Assembly (NCBI RefSeq): GCF_004104355.1
Contig: NZ_RJLM01000002.1
Coordinates: 549,385 to 613,384 of the forward strand
DNA from: Photobacterium chitinilyticum
GTDB taxonomy: Bacteria; Pseudomonadota; Gammaproteobacteria; Enterobacterales; Vibrionaceae
DNA length: 64,000 nucleotides
Reading direction: 5' to 3'
In this document: in pieces, positions 19,622 to 27,757 of the stretch
How positions within the stretch are numbered: position 1 is the stretch's first letter
How the letters are laid out: every line of letters begins with the position of its first letter
Position numbers and translations under genes: made by a program
The notes under the pieces: generated by a model
What the model was told of the DNA's origin: nothing
What the model saw: the letters and a program-made list of their open reading frames with translations, nothing else
Databases searched by the model: none

Positions 19622-19999
19622 ATGAGTAACTTACATGGCATCTCGATGGATGTTGAGCGGGTAGATGAGATGGTTTTCATGGAATTCAAGGCTATTGGCA
19701 CCCTGACTCATGCCGACTACGAGAAGATTACACCAATGATTGAGGATGCATTGGTTGATATTGAAAAGCCGATTGTGAATGTTTACGTGGATGGAACTGA
19801 ATTTCAAGGGTGGCAATTACAAGCTGCCTGGGATGATCTTAAACTGGGTTTAAAGCATGGCAAGAAGTTCAATAAAGTCGCTTTTTACGGGAATAGCCGG
19901 TGGCAGGAAGTGATGTCCAAGGTGGGTAGCTGGTTTGTATCTGGTGAAGTGAAGTATTTTGACGAACCTCTGGATGCGCTAAGTTGGTTGAGGGGGTGA
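19622..19999 (+). CDS. SpoIIAA-like STAS/SEC14-type small protein
   Basis: Cytoplasmic protein of 125 residues that looks like the STAS-like (SpoIIAA-like) family: a beta-alpha-beta pattern with FKAIGTLTHADYEKITP, VNVYVDGTEFQGWQLQAAWDDLK and KVAFYGNSRWQEVMSKVGSWF. Members are small lipid- or protein-binding modules of unknown role. Two ATGs overlap at the start. I chose 19622 because the AGGAGG at 19612-19617 is only one base from the first ATG but four from the second. It lies 124 bases after the M14 gene in the same direction and may be the last gene of that operon or independent. Confidence 0.8.
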   Translation: MSNLHGISMDVERVDEMVFMEFKAIGTLTHADYEKITPMIEDALVDIEKPIVNVYVDGTEFQGWQLQAAWDDLKLGLKHGKKFNKVAFYGNSRWQEVMSKVGSWFVSGEVKYFDEPLDALSWLRG

Positions 20000-20159
20000 T
20001 ATTTATAACTAGTTTCACATTCGCAGCTATAGTTTTGAAATTACTATTGAATTAAAATGTGCGACCTGTCTCATAGCAAGCATTGAATATGGTGGGTTAA
20101 CAACCCTGCCATGTTCTGTAACCGAGCTTGGTACGCTAGCACTAATTTACAGGTTGAAT

Positions 20160-20810
20160 ATGGATATTAATAAAACGGCGGCGGTTTTACTGTTTGCATT
20201 ATTACCGATCACGGCTATCGCTGAGGACACGGAGCAGCTTGAATCGCCAATGAGGTATTTCGCAAGCCTGAAGGGCGGTGCAAGCCAACTCAGTAATTCA
20301 GATCGAGTTGTGCTTAGTAATGGTAATAAGCTTGAAGCGGAAACAACAACGAATGAGGGGTTTGCTGGCTTGGATATCGGAGTGTATACACCCGGCGGTC
20401 GGAGTCGTGTGTATTACAGTTTTGAACAGCATAAATCAGAAACGATGTTCAAAGATACGTCAGCCTATGAAACCAAAGCCAATATGCATCTGCTAAGTGC
20501 CGACTATTTGTTTCGCCATGAGAACTCTGTAAGTCCTTTTGTTGGTTTGCATATCGGTTATTCATCCGTTGAATCTGACTCCCGCTTCCCGGATGGATTT
20601 GATGCAAGTGGAATTGTGTTTGGTTTGCAGGCCGGTGTGAATTGGAAGGTGGTTGAACAGTTTGGGTTAGAGCTCGGACTCCGTCATTCGCTACTTCCTA
20701 CGGATATTCAAACCTGGAATGGAGCAGATAGCACTGGAAATGCCGTGAAATTCGAATCACAACAAAACGGCGTATCGTCTATTTATGTCGGTGCTTCCTA
20801 TATATTTTAA
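20160..20810 (+). CDS. Outer-membrane beta-barrel protein (OmpA/OmpX-like fold)
   Basis: Small exported barrel of 216 residues. A signal peptide covers about residues 1-22 (hydrophobic core AAVLLFALLPITAIAE). After it come alternating amphipathic strands (YFASLKGGASQL, FVGLHIGYSSV, VFGLQAGVNWKV) and a terminal phenylalanine in YVGASYIF, the standard signal for BAM-mediated insertion. The start at 20160 has AGG six bases upstream; a TTG two codons earlier is possible but less likely. The function is unknown. It stands alone, 160 bases after the STAS-like gene. Confidence 0.75.
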   Translation: MDINKTAAVLLFALLPITAIAEDTEQLESPMRYFASLKGGASQLSNSDRVVLSNGNKLEAETTTNEGFAGLDIGVYTPGGRSRVYYSFEQHKSETMFKDTSAYETKANMHLLSADYLFRHENSVSPFVGLHIGYSSVESDSRFPDGFDASGIVFGLQAGVNWKVVEQFGLELGLRHSLLPTDIQTWNGADSTGNAVKFESQQNGVSSIYVGASYIF

Positions 20811-20937
20811 CCGGTATATATTGCTCTGAGTGCCAGATCTGGTTGGTAGTGGTTTCATGCTTCGGTTTACTACCGGGTTCAGCTGCGTATAATGCCCTGC
20901 TAGTTTAACGACAACCATTATCAGTAAGGACTTCAGT

Positions 20938-21810
20938 TTGAAGCTATTTGTCAGAGATCTTACCGTCATCGATGCCTCTTACCTTTGCGCGCAGCGAGGT
21001 ATGGTCGGAGAAAGTTGGATCCTCGATGTGGTGATGTCGGGTGAGCTGAATGAAATGAGCATGGTGCTTGACTTCAGCCGAGTCAAAAAACAAATCAAGC
21101 AACTGGTGGATGAGTATGTCGATCACCGTCTGATTGTGCCAGCTCAGAATGCCCGTATTCATGTGGCCGAAAGCCAACCTGGTTACACGACAGTAGATCT
21201 GCTGCGTGACGAGAAAAGTATTCACTTGAACTGCCCGGATCAGGCCTATTGCTTTATTGACGATGATGCAGTCACGATTGAATCGGTTACCCAGCATTTG
21301 TACCAGGTTCTTGAGGGTAAATTACCGGCCAATGTCCAGGGGTTGGAGCTGACGTTACGCCATGAGAATATTGACGGTTCTTTTTATCATTACAGCCATG
21401 GCCTTAAAAAGCATGATGGAAATTGCCAGCGTATTGCCCATGGTCACCGGTCTCCGATAGAGCTGTATGTCAACGGTCAACGTGACGCTGAGCTTGAGCA
21501 ACTGTGGGCGCAGCGCTGGCAGGATATTTATCTGGGTAGCAGCGAAGATGAAGTGGCACTTTCAGTCCTGAACCTGAGCAAGCATGCAGCCACTGTTACT
21601 GAGTCAACCCACTACGGTTTTCGTTATCACGCCCCTCAGGGTAAGTTTGAGCTGGCTATTGCCCGTTCGGAAACCGAAGTACTCAGTACTGATACCACAG
21701 TGGAGTTGTTGGCACAGTACATTGCCGAGCAGGTAAGCCCTATGGTTGCGGCTAAGCCTCTCGAAGTTGTGGCCTACGAAGGGGTTGGCAAAGGCGCAAT
21801 GGCTTCCTAG
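20938..21810 (+). CDS. 6-pyruvoyltetrahydropterin synthase-like protein (QueD/PTPS family, double domain)
   Basis: 290-residue protein of the T-fold PTPS/QueD family, twice the usual 120-140 residues, consistent with two tandem domains. N-terminal part: LFVRDLTVIDASYLCAQRGMVGESWILDV and FSRVKKQIKQLVDEYVDHRLIVP, where His/Glu positions fit the family's zinc and active-site pattern. The second half begins at about 125 (GLELTLRHENIDGSFYHYSHGLKKHDGNCQRIAHGH), which again has an HGLKKHDGNCQRIAHGH metal-like cluster. Likely substrate is a pterin such as 7,8-dihydroneopterin triphosphate in queuosine or folate-like metabolism. The start is TTG, supported by AAGGA seven bases upstream; no ATG is available at the conserved N-terminus. 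Confidence 0.8.
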   Translation: MKLFVRDLTVIDASYLCAQRGMVGESWILDVVMSGELNEMSMVLDFSRVKKQIKQLVDEYVDHRLIVPAQNARIHVAESQPGYTTVDLLRDEKSIHLNCPDQAYCFIDDDAVTIESVTQHLYQVLEGKLPANVQGLELTLRHENIDGSFYHYSHGLKKHDGNCQRIAHGHRSPIELYVNGQRDAELEQLWAQRWQDIYLGSSEDEVALSVLNLSKHAATVTESTHYGFRYHAPQGKFELAIARSETEVLSTDTTVELLAQYIAEQVSPMVAAKPLEVVAYEGVGKGAMAS

Positions 21811-21840
21811 TTACCTCGAAGTCACTGCCGATAGTTTATT

Positions 21841-21865
21841 AAAGCCCTTATCCTCTAAGGGCTTT
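21841..21865. terminator. Terminator between the PTPS-like and DUF3016 genes
   Basis: A 10-bp perfect stem (21841-21850 with 21856-21865) with a 5-base loop, between convergent genes, A- and T-flanked. Confidence 0.75.
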
Positions 21866-21889
21866 GCGAATTTTACTATTGTCCTTCAG

Positions 21890-22396
21890 TTATTGCTTCC
21901 GCAACGTTTTTCTTGCCCAATCGAGGATAAGCTGTTTTTCGTAAACAAGGATTCTGTCCCTGCTCATACCAGATACGCTAGCCTGATAGTTCAGGTTGGT
22001 TAGCCTTACCGTATCTGATTTCACCGCCGCCTCGCCTTGCTGCACCTGATAGCTAAAGTTGATTGATGGAGCCGAAATGCTGGTAAGGACCCGCAGTTTC
22101 TGACCGGTTTCTGAGCCGTAGCGAATATCGCCCGCCAAGTCTAAATTGTTGACCTTGACTGTCAGTGTCTGCTCCGGTGCTAGATAAATTTTTGCCATAT
22201 CACTGAAGTGCTCGCTGAGGATCTCGAACACACGTTGCTGGAAGCGTGTCTGGCTGCCACCGGACGATCTTATATCACGGTAGTTTTCAGGGCTTGTCCA
22301 AGTCACAGATGCTGGTGGAATATCGATAGTTTCATCGGCATTGGCATAAAAACTGAGTAAGAGAAGGCTGGCAGTAAGCCAGATAGGACGTTTCAT
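21890..22396 (-). CDS. DUF3016-type exported protein
   Basis: 168-residue protein with a clear signal peptide (KRPIWLTASLLLLSFYANA, cleavage near residue 20). The remainder matches my memory of DUF3016 proteins of marine gammaproteobacteria: VTWTSPENYRDIRSSGGSQTRF followed by FEILSEHFSDMAKIYLAPEQTLTVKVNNLDLAGDI. It is probably periplasmic or outer-membrane associated. No function is known for the family. Monocistronic, convergent with the PTPS-like gene. Confidence 0.75.
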   Translation of the reverse strand: MKRPIWLTASLLLLSFYANADETIDIPPASVTWTSPENYRDIRSSGGSQTRFQQRVFEILSEHFSDMAKIYLAPEQTLTVKVNNLDLAGDIRYGSETGQKLRVLTSISAPSINFSYQVQQGEAAVKSDTVRLTNLNYQASVSGMSRDRILVYEKQLILDWARKTLRKQ

Positions 22397-22539
22397 GTGT
22401 TAGAGCCTCCGCATAGCTTGCACTCAAGCTGGTGACACGGTTTGGCCTGTATAACAGGTCGTCAATTTTATATTTTTATTACTCTTAAGTTTATCAAACA
22501 CTGTGGTTTGTGTGCATGGATGCAAGGAGTGTTTCTGTC

Positions 22540-22695
22540 TCAACGTTTAAGGCTACTGCTGATGATCTCTGCTGACAGGCGAATATAGCTTGCACGATGA
22601 TGTTTCAGTTTGTCTGACTCGTCACCGGCCTTGATATTGATAGAGCCGTGTTGCGGCAATACCTGTTGGTAGTATTCGTGAAAATGGTTGCGCAT
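22540..22695 (-). CDS. Possible small protein of 51 residues
   Basis: An ATG-started frame (MRNHFHEYYQQVLPQHG...) rich in charged and aromatic residues, ending in SAEIISSSLKR. It reads like a compact soluble protein, not random sequence, and fills an otherwise empty gap upstream of the DUF3016 gene. No convincing Shine-Dalgarno is visible and I do not recognise a family. It could be a conserved Vibrionaceae microprotein. Confidence 0.4.
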   Translation of the reverse strand: MRNHFHEYYQQVLPQHGSINIKAGDESDKLKHHRASYIRLSAEIISSSLKR

Positions 22696-22867
22696 TGTTA
22701 TTTGTTAGTTAGATTCTCATAAATATCGCTTTCTTGTTGGGAAGCAACAAACAACCTTGAACTATACTGACAAGATTGTTTTTTAATTAGCAACTTAAAG
22801 ATATCGGAAATAATAATTAGCTTTATTTATCTGGCTTTTCGACCGAGAAACAGGAGGTGGTTGTTCT

Positions 22868-24235
22868 ATGTCGTGGCACTTTATCCCCCTCCTGTTGTTG
22901 TCTGCTTTTATTGCCGTTAGCCCGGTCTTCGGAGACGAAAGTGAAACGGTTTTTTCCTTGTCACCTTCCGTCTTATCTTCCGCATCATCGTATAGCAACT
23001 CGAGCTGGGAAGATCAGTCTAGGCCTGACAATGTATATGACTCCCCTTATTCGGTGGCACTTTTCTCGGCTCCAAGTGGTGAGGATGCCGATCGGCTGTG
23101 GTCTCAGACCAAATCAGTTGCTTGGTATGGGGTGGGGGTCGCTGGTGTCATTGCTTTGCTACCGGAAGACATTTCGAACTGGGACAACAGTAGTGAACGT
23201 TTGCTGGAAAAATGGTGGAACAATGTTAAAGACGGCCCGGTCTGGGATCGGGATATTTGGTATATCAACTATATCGGGCACCCTTACTTTGGTGGTGTTT
23301 ATTACCAGGTTGCCCGAAAGTCCGGCTTTCGTCAGTGGGATGCATTTGTATACTCTTTTTTGATGTCGACGTTTTACTGGGAATATGGCTTGGAGGCTTT
23401 TGCGGAAATACCCGCCATACAGGATTTGGTATCAACGCCCGTGCTGGGTTGGGTGTACGGTGAGTGGGCCTTCAACAAGGAGCGCGAAATCATTCAGGGC
23501 GGCGGTAAGGTATGGGGCTCTTCGACGGTCGGGGATACAGCACTGTTTTTCCTGGATCCGGTAGATAGCATCGGTCGCGGTATCAATAACCTTATTGGTC
23601 GGGATGTCATCAAGGCAGGCACTGGCTATATCGGCTTTCAGGATGTTCAGCTGCCGAGCGGAGAGGTGGATACGCAGTTTAGGCTCAATATGAATTACAG
23701 CATTGGTGAGGGGGAGACAAGTCCAGCGCTTAAGCGGCGTAGGGAGTATGCAACGTCCTCTGCCTCAAATGATCCGATTGACTATGGCGTCGTGGGTATC
23801 TCGATAGGAGGACGATACCTGGACTTGGATGATATCTGGCAACTAGAGAATAGTTGGGCTCCGACAATCAGCCTTGGGGTCTATTTTACTCCGCAGTTTT
23901 CTTCCCGCTTGAACTATACGCGAGTAGAGACACAAGATGCGATTACCAATGCCGATGTGAGTTATGAGAACTATAGCTTTGATGTTCAATATTATTTGAA
24001 TAGTGAGGAAAAAATAAGGCCGTATCTGAATGTTGGAATAGGAGAAACATTGCTGGAAAAAAATGTTGATCTTAAGACATTTCAGCTCAACGGCGGGGCT
24101 GGTTTGCATTATCAGTTTCATGCAAATTGGGCGGTACTCGTTGACTGGTCTCATTACCATAGTACCAGTACTTCAACAAACGATGACCTTTTTTCTGGTC
24201 AGCTGATATATCGGTTTGGGCGGGGAGAACGATAA
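22868..24235 (+). CDS. DUF3943-like exported protein with C-terminal outer-membrane barrel
   Basis: 455 residues with an N-terminal signal peptide (about 1-22, ending VFGD). The middle part (about 110-260) carries aromatic-rich motifs such as NYIGHPYFGGVYYQVARKSGF, FYWEYGLEAFAEIPAIQDL and NKEREIIQGGGKVWGSS, characteristic of DUF3943 proteins of unknown role. The last 130 residues alternate as beta strands like an OmpA-type barrel (ISLGVYFTPQFSSRLNYTRV, YLNVGIGETLLEK, GAGLHYQFHANWAVLVDW). A strong AGGAGG about 10 bases upstream supports the start. Likely outer-membrane located; function unknown. Confidence 0.8.
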   Translation: MSWHFIPLLLLSAFIAVSPVFGDESETVFSLSPSVLSSASSYSNSSWEDQSRPDNVYDSPYSVALFSAPSGEDADRLWSQTKSVAWYGVGVAGVIALLPEDISNWDNSSERLLEKWWNNVKDGPVWDRDIWYINYIGHPYFGGVYYQVARKSGFRQWDAFVYSFLMSTFYWEYGLEAFAEIPAIQDLVSTPVLGWVYGEWAFNKEREIIQGGGKVWGSSTVGDTALFFLDPVDSIGRGINNLIGRDVIKAGTGYIGFQDVQLPSGEVDTQFRLNMNYSIGEGETSPALKRRREYATSSASNDPIDYGVVGISIGGRYLDLDDIWQLENSWAPTISLGVYFTPQFSSRLNYTRVETQDAITNADVSYENYSFDVQYYLNSEEKIRPYLNVGIGETLLEKNVDLKTFQLNGGAGLHYQFHANWAVLVDWSHYHSTSTSTNDDLFSGQLIYRFGRGER

Positions 24236-24695
24236 CTTAAAGGTGGGTATTGACTAATGGCTATTTGACGTTAGGATATGACGCAATTCTTTTCTTTATC
24301 AGGAGTGTATATGCCAGTTTGCAAAATCTGTCCAACAGAATGCACTTCTGTTGTCAAAATAGCTTACCTTAAGCAGCCTCAGATCGCTTAGCTAAGGCAG
24401 TGAATAGATAGAAAATATTCACTGCCGCAAAATCATTAACATCATGCGGCAAATAATAACTCTGAATATGAGGGTTTTATACTGCCTGAGATTAAGAGAT
24501 TTCGTTATAACAGTACTATCACGTTGATGGTTAAGTGTTCAATTGCCATAGGATATTTCTGGTTTTGTAGTTGGGTATATCTCTACTTTTCGATTCCTTG
24601 GCAATTATTATAGATAAAATTTGTTGAATCGCTTGCTTGTCGTTAGAAACCTATCGAGCGAGAGATGAAATTTTTTCGATATCTAGAGGTTGGAA
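24236..24695. other. Intergenic stretch before the acetyltransferase gene
   Basis: AT-rich. Apart from the micro-ORF and its hairpin at 24311-24391 I see no gene, terminator with T-tract or repeat. Confidence 0.4.
24311..24391 (+). CDS. Possible cysteine-rich micro-ORF (26 residues)
   Basis: An ATG with an ideal AGGAG five bases upstream opens a 26-codon frame whose first half, PVCKICPTEC, has three closely spaced cysteines. An 8-bp perfect hairpin (24333-24340 with 24346-24353) lies inside the frame. It may be a genuine microprotein, a leader peptide, or chance. Confidence 0.25.
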   Translation: MPVCKICPTECTSVVKIAYLKQPQIA

Positions 24696-25331
24696 ATGGA
24701 AAATATTAAACACTGGTCTCGAATGGAAATGCTCCATGAAACCGTAAAAAATAAAAATATTACCGTAAAGGGTACACATAGCTATTACAGCGGTGCCTAT
24801 GATGATGGTTTCGAAAAATCGGCTGTACGTTATTTGCATGGTGATGAAGTCAGTAGTCAGTGGGAACCGCGCTGGGAAGTAGATAAGCTGTATATCGGAG
24901 ATTATGTTTGCATTGGTGCAGAGGCTGTTATTCTGATGGGGGGAAACCATACCCATCGTTATGATTGGTTTTCCCTGTATCCGTTCATGGACAAAATTGA
25001 AGAAAGCTATCAATCGAAAGGCGATACCAGATTGGAAGATGGATGCTGGATCGGGATGCGGGCAATGATTATGCCGGGTGTTACTGTCGGAGAGGGTGCT
25101 ATTGTCGCAGCCAACAGTGTAGTGTCAAAGGATGTACTACCTTACACTATTGTCGGGGGAACACCGGCGAAGCCAATTCGATTGCGCTTTTCGCAACAAA
25201 CGGTAGACCGATTGTTGACCCTAGGTATTTATAACTGGTCCGAAGATAAATTCAACGCACTCAAAGATCTGATTTGTAGTTCTGACATTGATGCGTTGGA
25301 GAAAGCTCATTTGGAATTCGACAACGCATAG
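24696..25331 (+). CDS. Hexapeptide-repeat O-acetyltransferase, CatB/Vat (XAT) family
   Basis: 211-residue left-handed beta-helix acyltransferase that would use acetyl-CoA in the cytoplasm. Hexapeptide repeats run from YIGDYVCIGAEAVILMGGNHTH (about 65-88, with the catalytic histidine) through LEDGCWIGMRAMIMPGVTVGEGAIVAANSVVSKDV to the CoA-binding GGTPAKPIRLRF. The layout matches xenobiotic acetyltransferases (streptogramin Vat and chloramphenicol CatB types), though many relatives modify sugars or unknown metabolites, so resistance should not be assumed. The start at 24696 is set by AGAGG six bases upstream. It is alone, with no polysaccharide genes nearby. Confidence 0.85.
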   Translation: MENIKHWSRMEMLHETVKNKNITVKGTHSYYSGAYDDGFEKSAVRYLHGDEVSSQWEPRWEVDKLYIGDYVCIGAEAVILMGGNHTHRYDWFSLYPFMDKIEESYQSKGDTRLEDGCWIGMRAMIMPGVTVGEGAIVAANSVVSKDVLPYTIVGGTPAKPIRLRFSQQTVDRLLTLGIYNWSEDKFNALKDLICSSDIDALEKAHLEFDNA

Positions 25332-25428
25332 CCATAGTGAAGTTGAAACATGGAGCTCCATTTATTTAAGGTAAATGGAGTTCTAATTCAGTGAGTTATA
25401 AATAACTTAATTAGCAGGTTGTCCAGTG

Positions 25429-26688
25429 TTAGGCTGGCTCGCGAACGGCGTCTGAACGGTTTTTGGGATCAATCACCGTGGTCTTTTGAGTCACTTTCTG
25501 ACAGATGTATTCACCGATTGGTAGTGCCGAGGTAGCGGCTGGAGATGGTGCATTGCACACATGCAGGCTACGCGGACTTTCGGCAAACAAGAAGTCGTGA
25601 ACCAGGGTACCGTCTTTCAGTACCGCCTGAGCCCGGATCCCGGCAGGATAGGGTTCAAGATCGCAGGCTTTGATCTGCGGGCAGTATTTATTGACCAGCT
25701 TCAGGTAGCCGGGTTTCCACCATGAATTCTTGGTTTCTATTAGACCTGTTTTCAAGTGCTTGGCCGAGACTTTCCAGAACCCGCTGAATTGGACCATGTC
25801 TAAAATGTCCTTCAGACTAATGTTGATCCGGCCATATCCTTCCCGCTTCCAGCCTTGTACCGCATTGGGGCCGACAGTTACCGTACCGTCGATCATTCGG
25901 GTGAGATGCACGCCTAGAAAAGGCAGCTCAGGATCGGGGATAGGGTAGATCAGATGATTGACAATGTTGTTGAACTTCGGAGCCAGGCGGTAATATTCAC
26001 CACGGTATGGAATGATCTGAAAATTGGTCTCTATATCTAGCATTTGCGTCAGGCGATCTGCCATCAGGCCGGAGCAGGAAATTAAGAAACGGCAATCAAG
26101 CTGGAAAGGCTGACCGTCGCTTTTGCAACCTACGGTAATTTGCTTTGTCGATTCAGATAATGCTATCACTTCGGTTCGTCGCGAAATTTCGCCACCCAGT
26201 TGAATAAACTCGTCCGCCATTTTTTCGGTGATCAGACGATAGTTTACGATACTGGTTGATTCAACGAAGATCGCTCCCAAACCGGTAATATTTGGCTCTC
26301 TTTCTGTAAGTGTATCTTGGTCGAGTAACTCAACATCAATGCCATTTTTCTGGCAGCGCTCGTAGAGTGCATGCATGCGTTCAAGCTCTAACTCGTTTGT
26401 TGCAACCAGCAATTTACCGCAGTTTTCAACCGGAATATTGTGCTTTTGACAGAACGCGAGTGTGCGTTCGACACCTGCTTTGCAGAAATCTGCTTTCAAG
26501 CTGCCCGGAGCATAATAGACTCCGGCATGAATAACGCCGCTGTTGTGTCCCGTTTGGTGTTGAGAAAGCGCATTTTCTTTTTCGACAACCAGAATGGACT
26601 TCTCCGGGTATTGCAGCTGAAGCTGCCAGGCTGTCGAGATACCAACAATGCCACCGCCGACAATAACGTAATCGTATATTTTGTTCAC
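25429..26688 (-). CDS. lhgO: L-2-hydroxyglutarate oxidase/dehydrogenase
   Basis: FAD enzyme of 419 residues that oxidises L-2-hydroxyglutarate to 2-oxoglutarate, passing electrons to quinone or oxygen at the membrane. The Rossmann dinucleotide motif VIVGGGIVGISTAWQL is at the N-terminus, followed by VVEKENALSQHQTGHNSGVIHAGVYYAPGSLKA, which is diagnostic of LhgO. Later motifs include PYRGEYYRL, LGVHLTRMIDGTVTVGPNAV and PYPAGIRAQAV. The start is GTG at 26688 with GGAG eight bases upstream. In E. coli lhgO follows glaH in the glutarate operon; here it is alone next to a decayed permease-like remnant. Confidence 0.93.
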   Translation of the reverse strand: MNKIYDYVIVGGGIVGISTAWQLQLQYPEKSILVVEKENALSQHQTGHNSGVIHAGVYYAPGSLKADFCKAGVERTLAFCQKHNIPVENCGKLLVATNELELERMHALYERCQKNGIDVELLDQDTLTEREPNITGLGAIFVESTSIVNYRLITEKMADEFIQLGGEISRRTEVIALSESTKQITVGCKSDGQPFQLDCRFLISCSGLMADRLTQMLDIETNFQIIPYRGEYYRLAPKFNNIVNHLIYPIPDPELPFLGVHLTRMIDGTVTVGPNAVQGWKREGYGRINISLKDILDMVQFSGFWKVSAKHLKTGLIETKNSWWKPGYLKLVNKYCPQIKACDLEPYPAGIRAQAVLKDGTLVHDFLFAESPRSLHVCNAPSPAATSALPIGEYICQKVTQKTTVIDPKNRSDAVREPA

Positions 26689-26782
26689 AGCTAGAACTCC
26701 CTCTTTTTACCCAGAATGGATCGCTCTGGGTGGCGTGATTCCTATACCTTATTATGACTGGGATGACGGAGTAGCGGCCAGC

Positions 26783-27120
26783 TTACAAGACCATGAATAC
26801 GACAGTGGCAGCAATACGGGCAGCGAGCGGGATCTCAGGCCATACCAAGACTAATACCAATCTATATAAGTATTTGATCATACTTGCTGGTTAAAATCGC
26901 TTATAACTGCGTTATGAATTTTGTAATTAGAATAACTAGTTAGCTTCAATTCATGCCTTGTTCTAAGTGATTTTTCCTGCGCAACTATCTGAACAACTAT
27001 TTATCCAGATTGGTATAACCCTAGTGTGCCAAGTAAGTCTCGAAGGAACAAATTAATTCTGCCTTCTAGATAGCCTTCGATCGCCCCGAACTGGGTATCG
27101 GTGCGAACAGCAAAGGCCTG
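26783..27120 (-). pseudogene. Decayed permease-like C-terminus split by a MITE-like insertion
   Basis: Reading the minus strand from 27120, QAFAVRTDTQFGAIEGYL and more runs without a stop up to TTA at 27018-27016. Skipping 26855-27018 and resuming at TTA 26854-26852 continues in the same frame as LVLVWPEIPLAARIAATVVF to a TAA at 26783. The joined text looks like the last membrane helices of a permease; the GYLEGR...RDLLGTLG pattern recalls TRAP-type fused permeases (weak). A TAA stop at 27121-27123, where a CAA glutamine codon would fit, shows further decay upstream. No intact gene remains. Confidence 0.45.
26852..27018. mobile_element. MITE-like palindromic element with TAA target duplication
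   Basis: About 161 bp between TAA direct repeats (26852-26854 and 27016-27018). The ends are inverted repeats TACCAATCT / AGATTGGTA, and the interior is itself an imperfect long hairpin (for example GCTTATAACTGCGTTATGAATT against AATTCATGCCTTGTTCTAAG). It encodes nothing. Non-autonomous elements ending in ATACCAATCT are, from memory, widespread in Vibrio and Photobacterium. Removing element plus one TAA restores the frame of the remnant it interrupts. Confidence 0.75.
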
Positions 27121-27324
27121 TTATGCGGCCTGACAAAAAGTGTGAATTCTATAGCAGAACGATAAGATCCGGAAAATTAGGAGAAATATTTTCTATCAAC
27201 AGATACTTTTGTAGCAATAATGGCGAAGGATTTCCCCCGCTTAAGTCGTATATTATTTTCACAGTCTAAGCGGCGATAAGAGATCGCTGTTTTATTAATG
27301 ACACTATATTGAAAGTAGGACACC

Positions 27325-27702
27325 ATGGTAGAGACAGTAAATACAGATAAAGCACCAGCAGCAGTTGGTCCGTATGTGCAAGCGAAGAAGTTTGGCGATA
27401 TGCTATATACCTCAGGTCAGCTACCGCTAAACCCTGAAACGGGCAAAATGCCTGCAGACGTTGCTGAACAGGCGCAGCAATCTTTGGCAAATGTTGAAGC
27501 GATTGTTAATGCTGCTGGCTTGGCAAAAACAGACATTATTAAAGCAACAGTGTTTGTAAAAGACTTAAATGATTTCGGTACTGTTAATGAAGTCTATGCG
27601 GCATTTTTTGGTGATAATTGCCCAGCGCGTAGCTGTGTTGAAGTTGCGCGCCTTCCTCTGGATGCGAAAGTAGAAATTGAAGTGATTGCTGTTTCTCAAT
27701 AA
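27325..27702 (+). CDS. ridA: RidA family reactive-intermediate deaminase
   Basis: Cytoplasmic trimeric enzyme of 125 residues that hydrolyses 2-aminoacrylate and other imines released by PLP enzymes such as serine or threonine dehydratase. Family landmarks are AAVGPYVQAKKFGDMLYTSGQLPLNP, the helix QAQQSLANVEAIVNAAGL and the active-site strand CPARSCVEVARLPLDAKVEIEVIA with the carboxylate-binding arginine of PARS. Full length. It lies upstream of a HAAAP amino-acid transporter gene but with a terminator between, so the functional link to serine uptake is only suggestive. Confidence 0.93.
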   Translation: MVETVNTDKAPAAVGPYVQAKKFGDMLYTSGQLPLNPETGKMPADVAEQAQQSLANVEAIVNAAGLAKTDIIKATVFVKDLNDFGTVNEVYAAFFGDNCPARSCVEVARLPLDAKVEIEVIAVSQ

Positions 27703-27730
27703 TCCTGCATCTTGATAGCTTGGGAATAAT

Positions 27731-27757
27731 AGGCCTGCATTATTGTAGGCCTTTTTA
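27731..27757 (+). terminator. Terminator after ridA
   Basis: A 9-bp stem with one G-T pair (AGGCCTGCA against TGTAGGCCT) is followed by TTTTT. Confidence 0.8.

Noticed and set aside
24696-25331. Calling the hexapeptide acetyltransferase a chloramphenicol or streptogramin resistance gene
   Set aside because: The fold is shared by many sugar and metabolite acetyltransferases; sequence alone does not show drug specificity and there is no mobile context.
26696-26854. Plus-strand frame reading PYYDWDDGVAASLQ...
   Set aside because: No start codon, and the minus-strand reading through the same DNA gives a membrane-protein tail that extends across the MITE-like element; the plus reading is its shadow.
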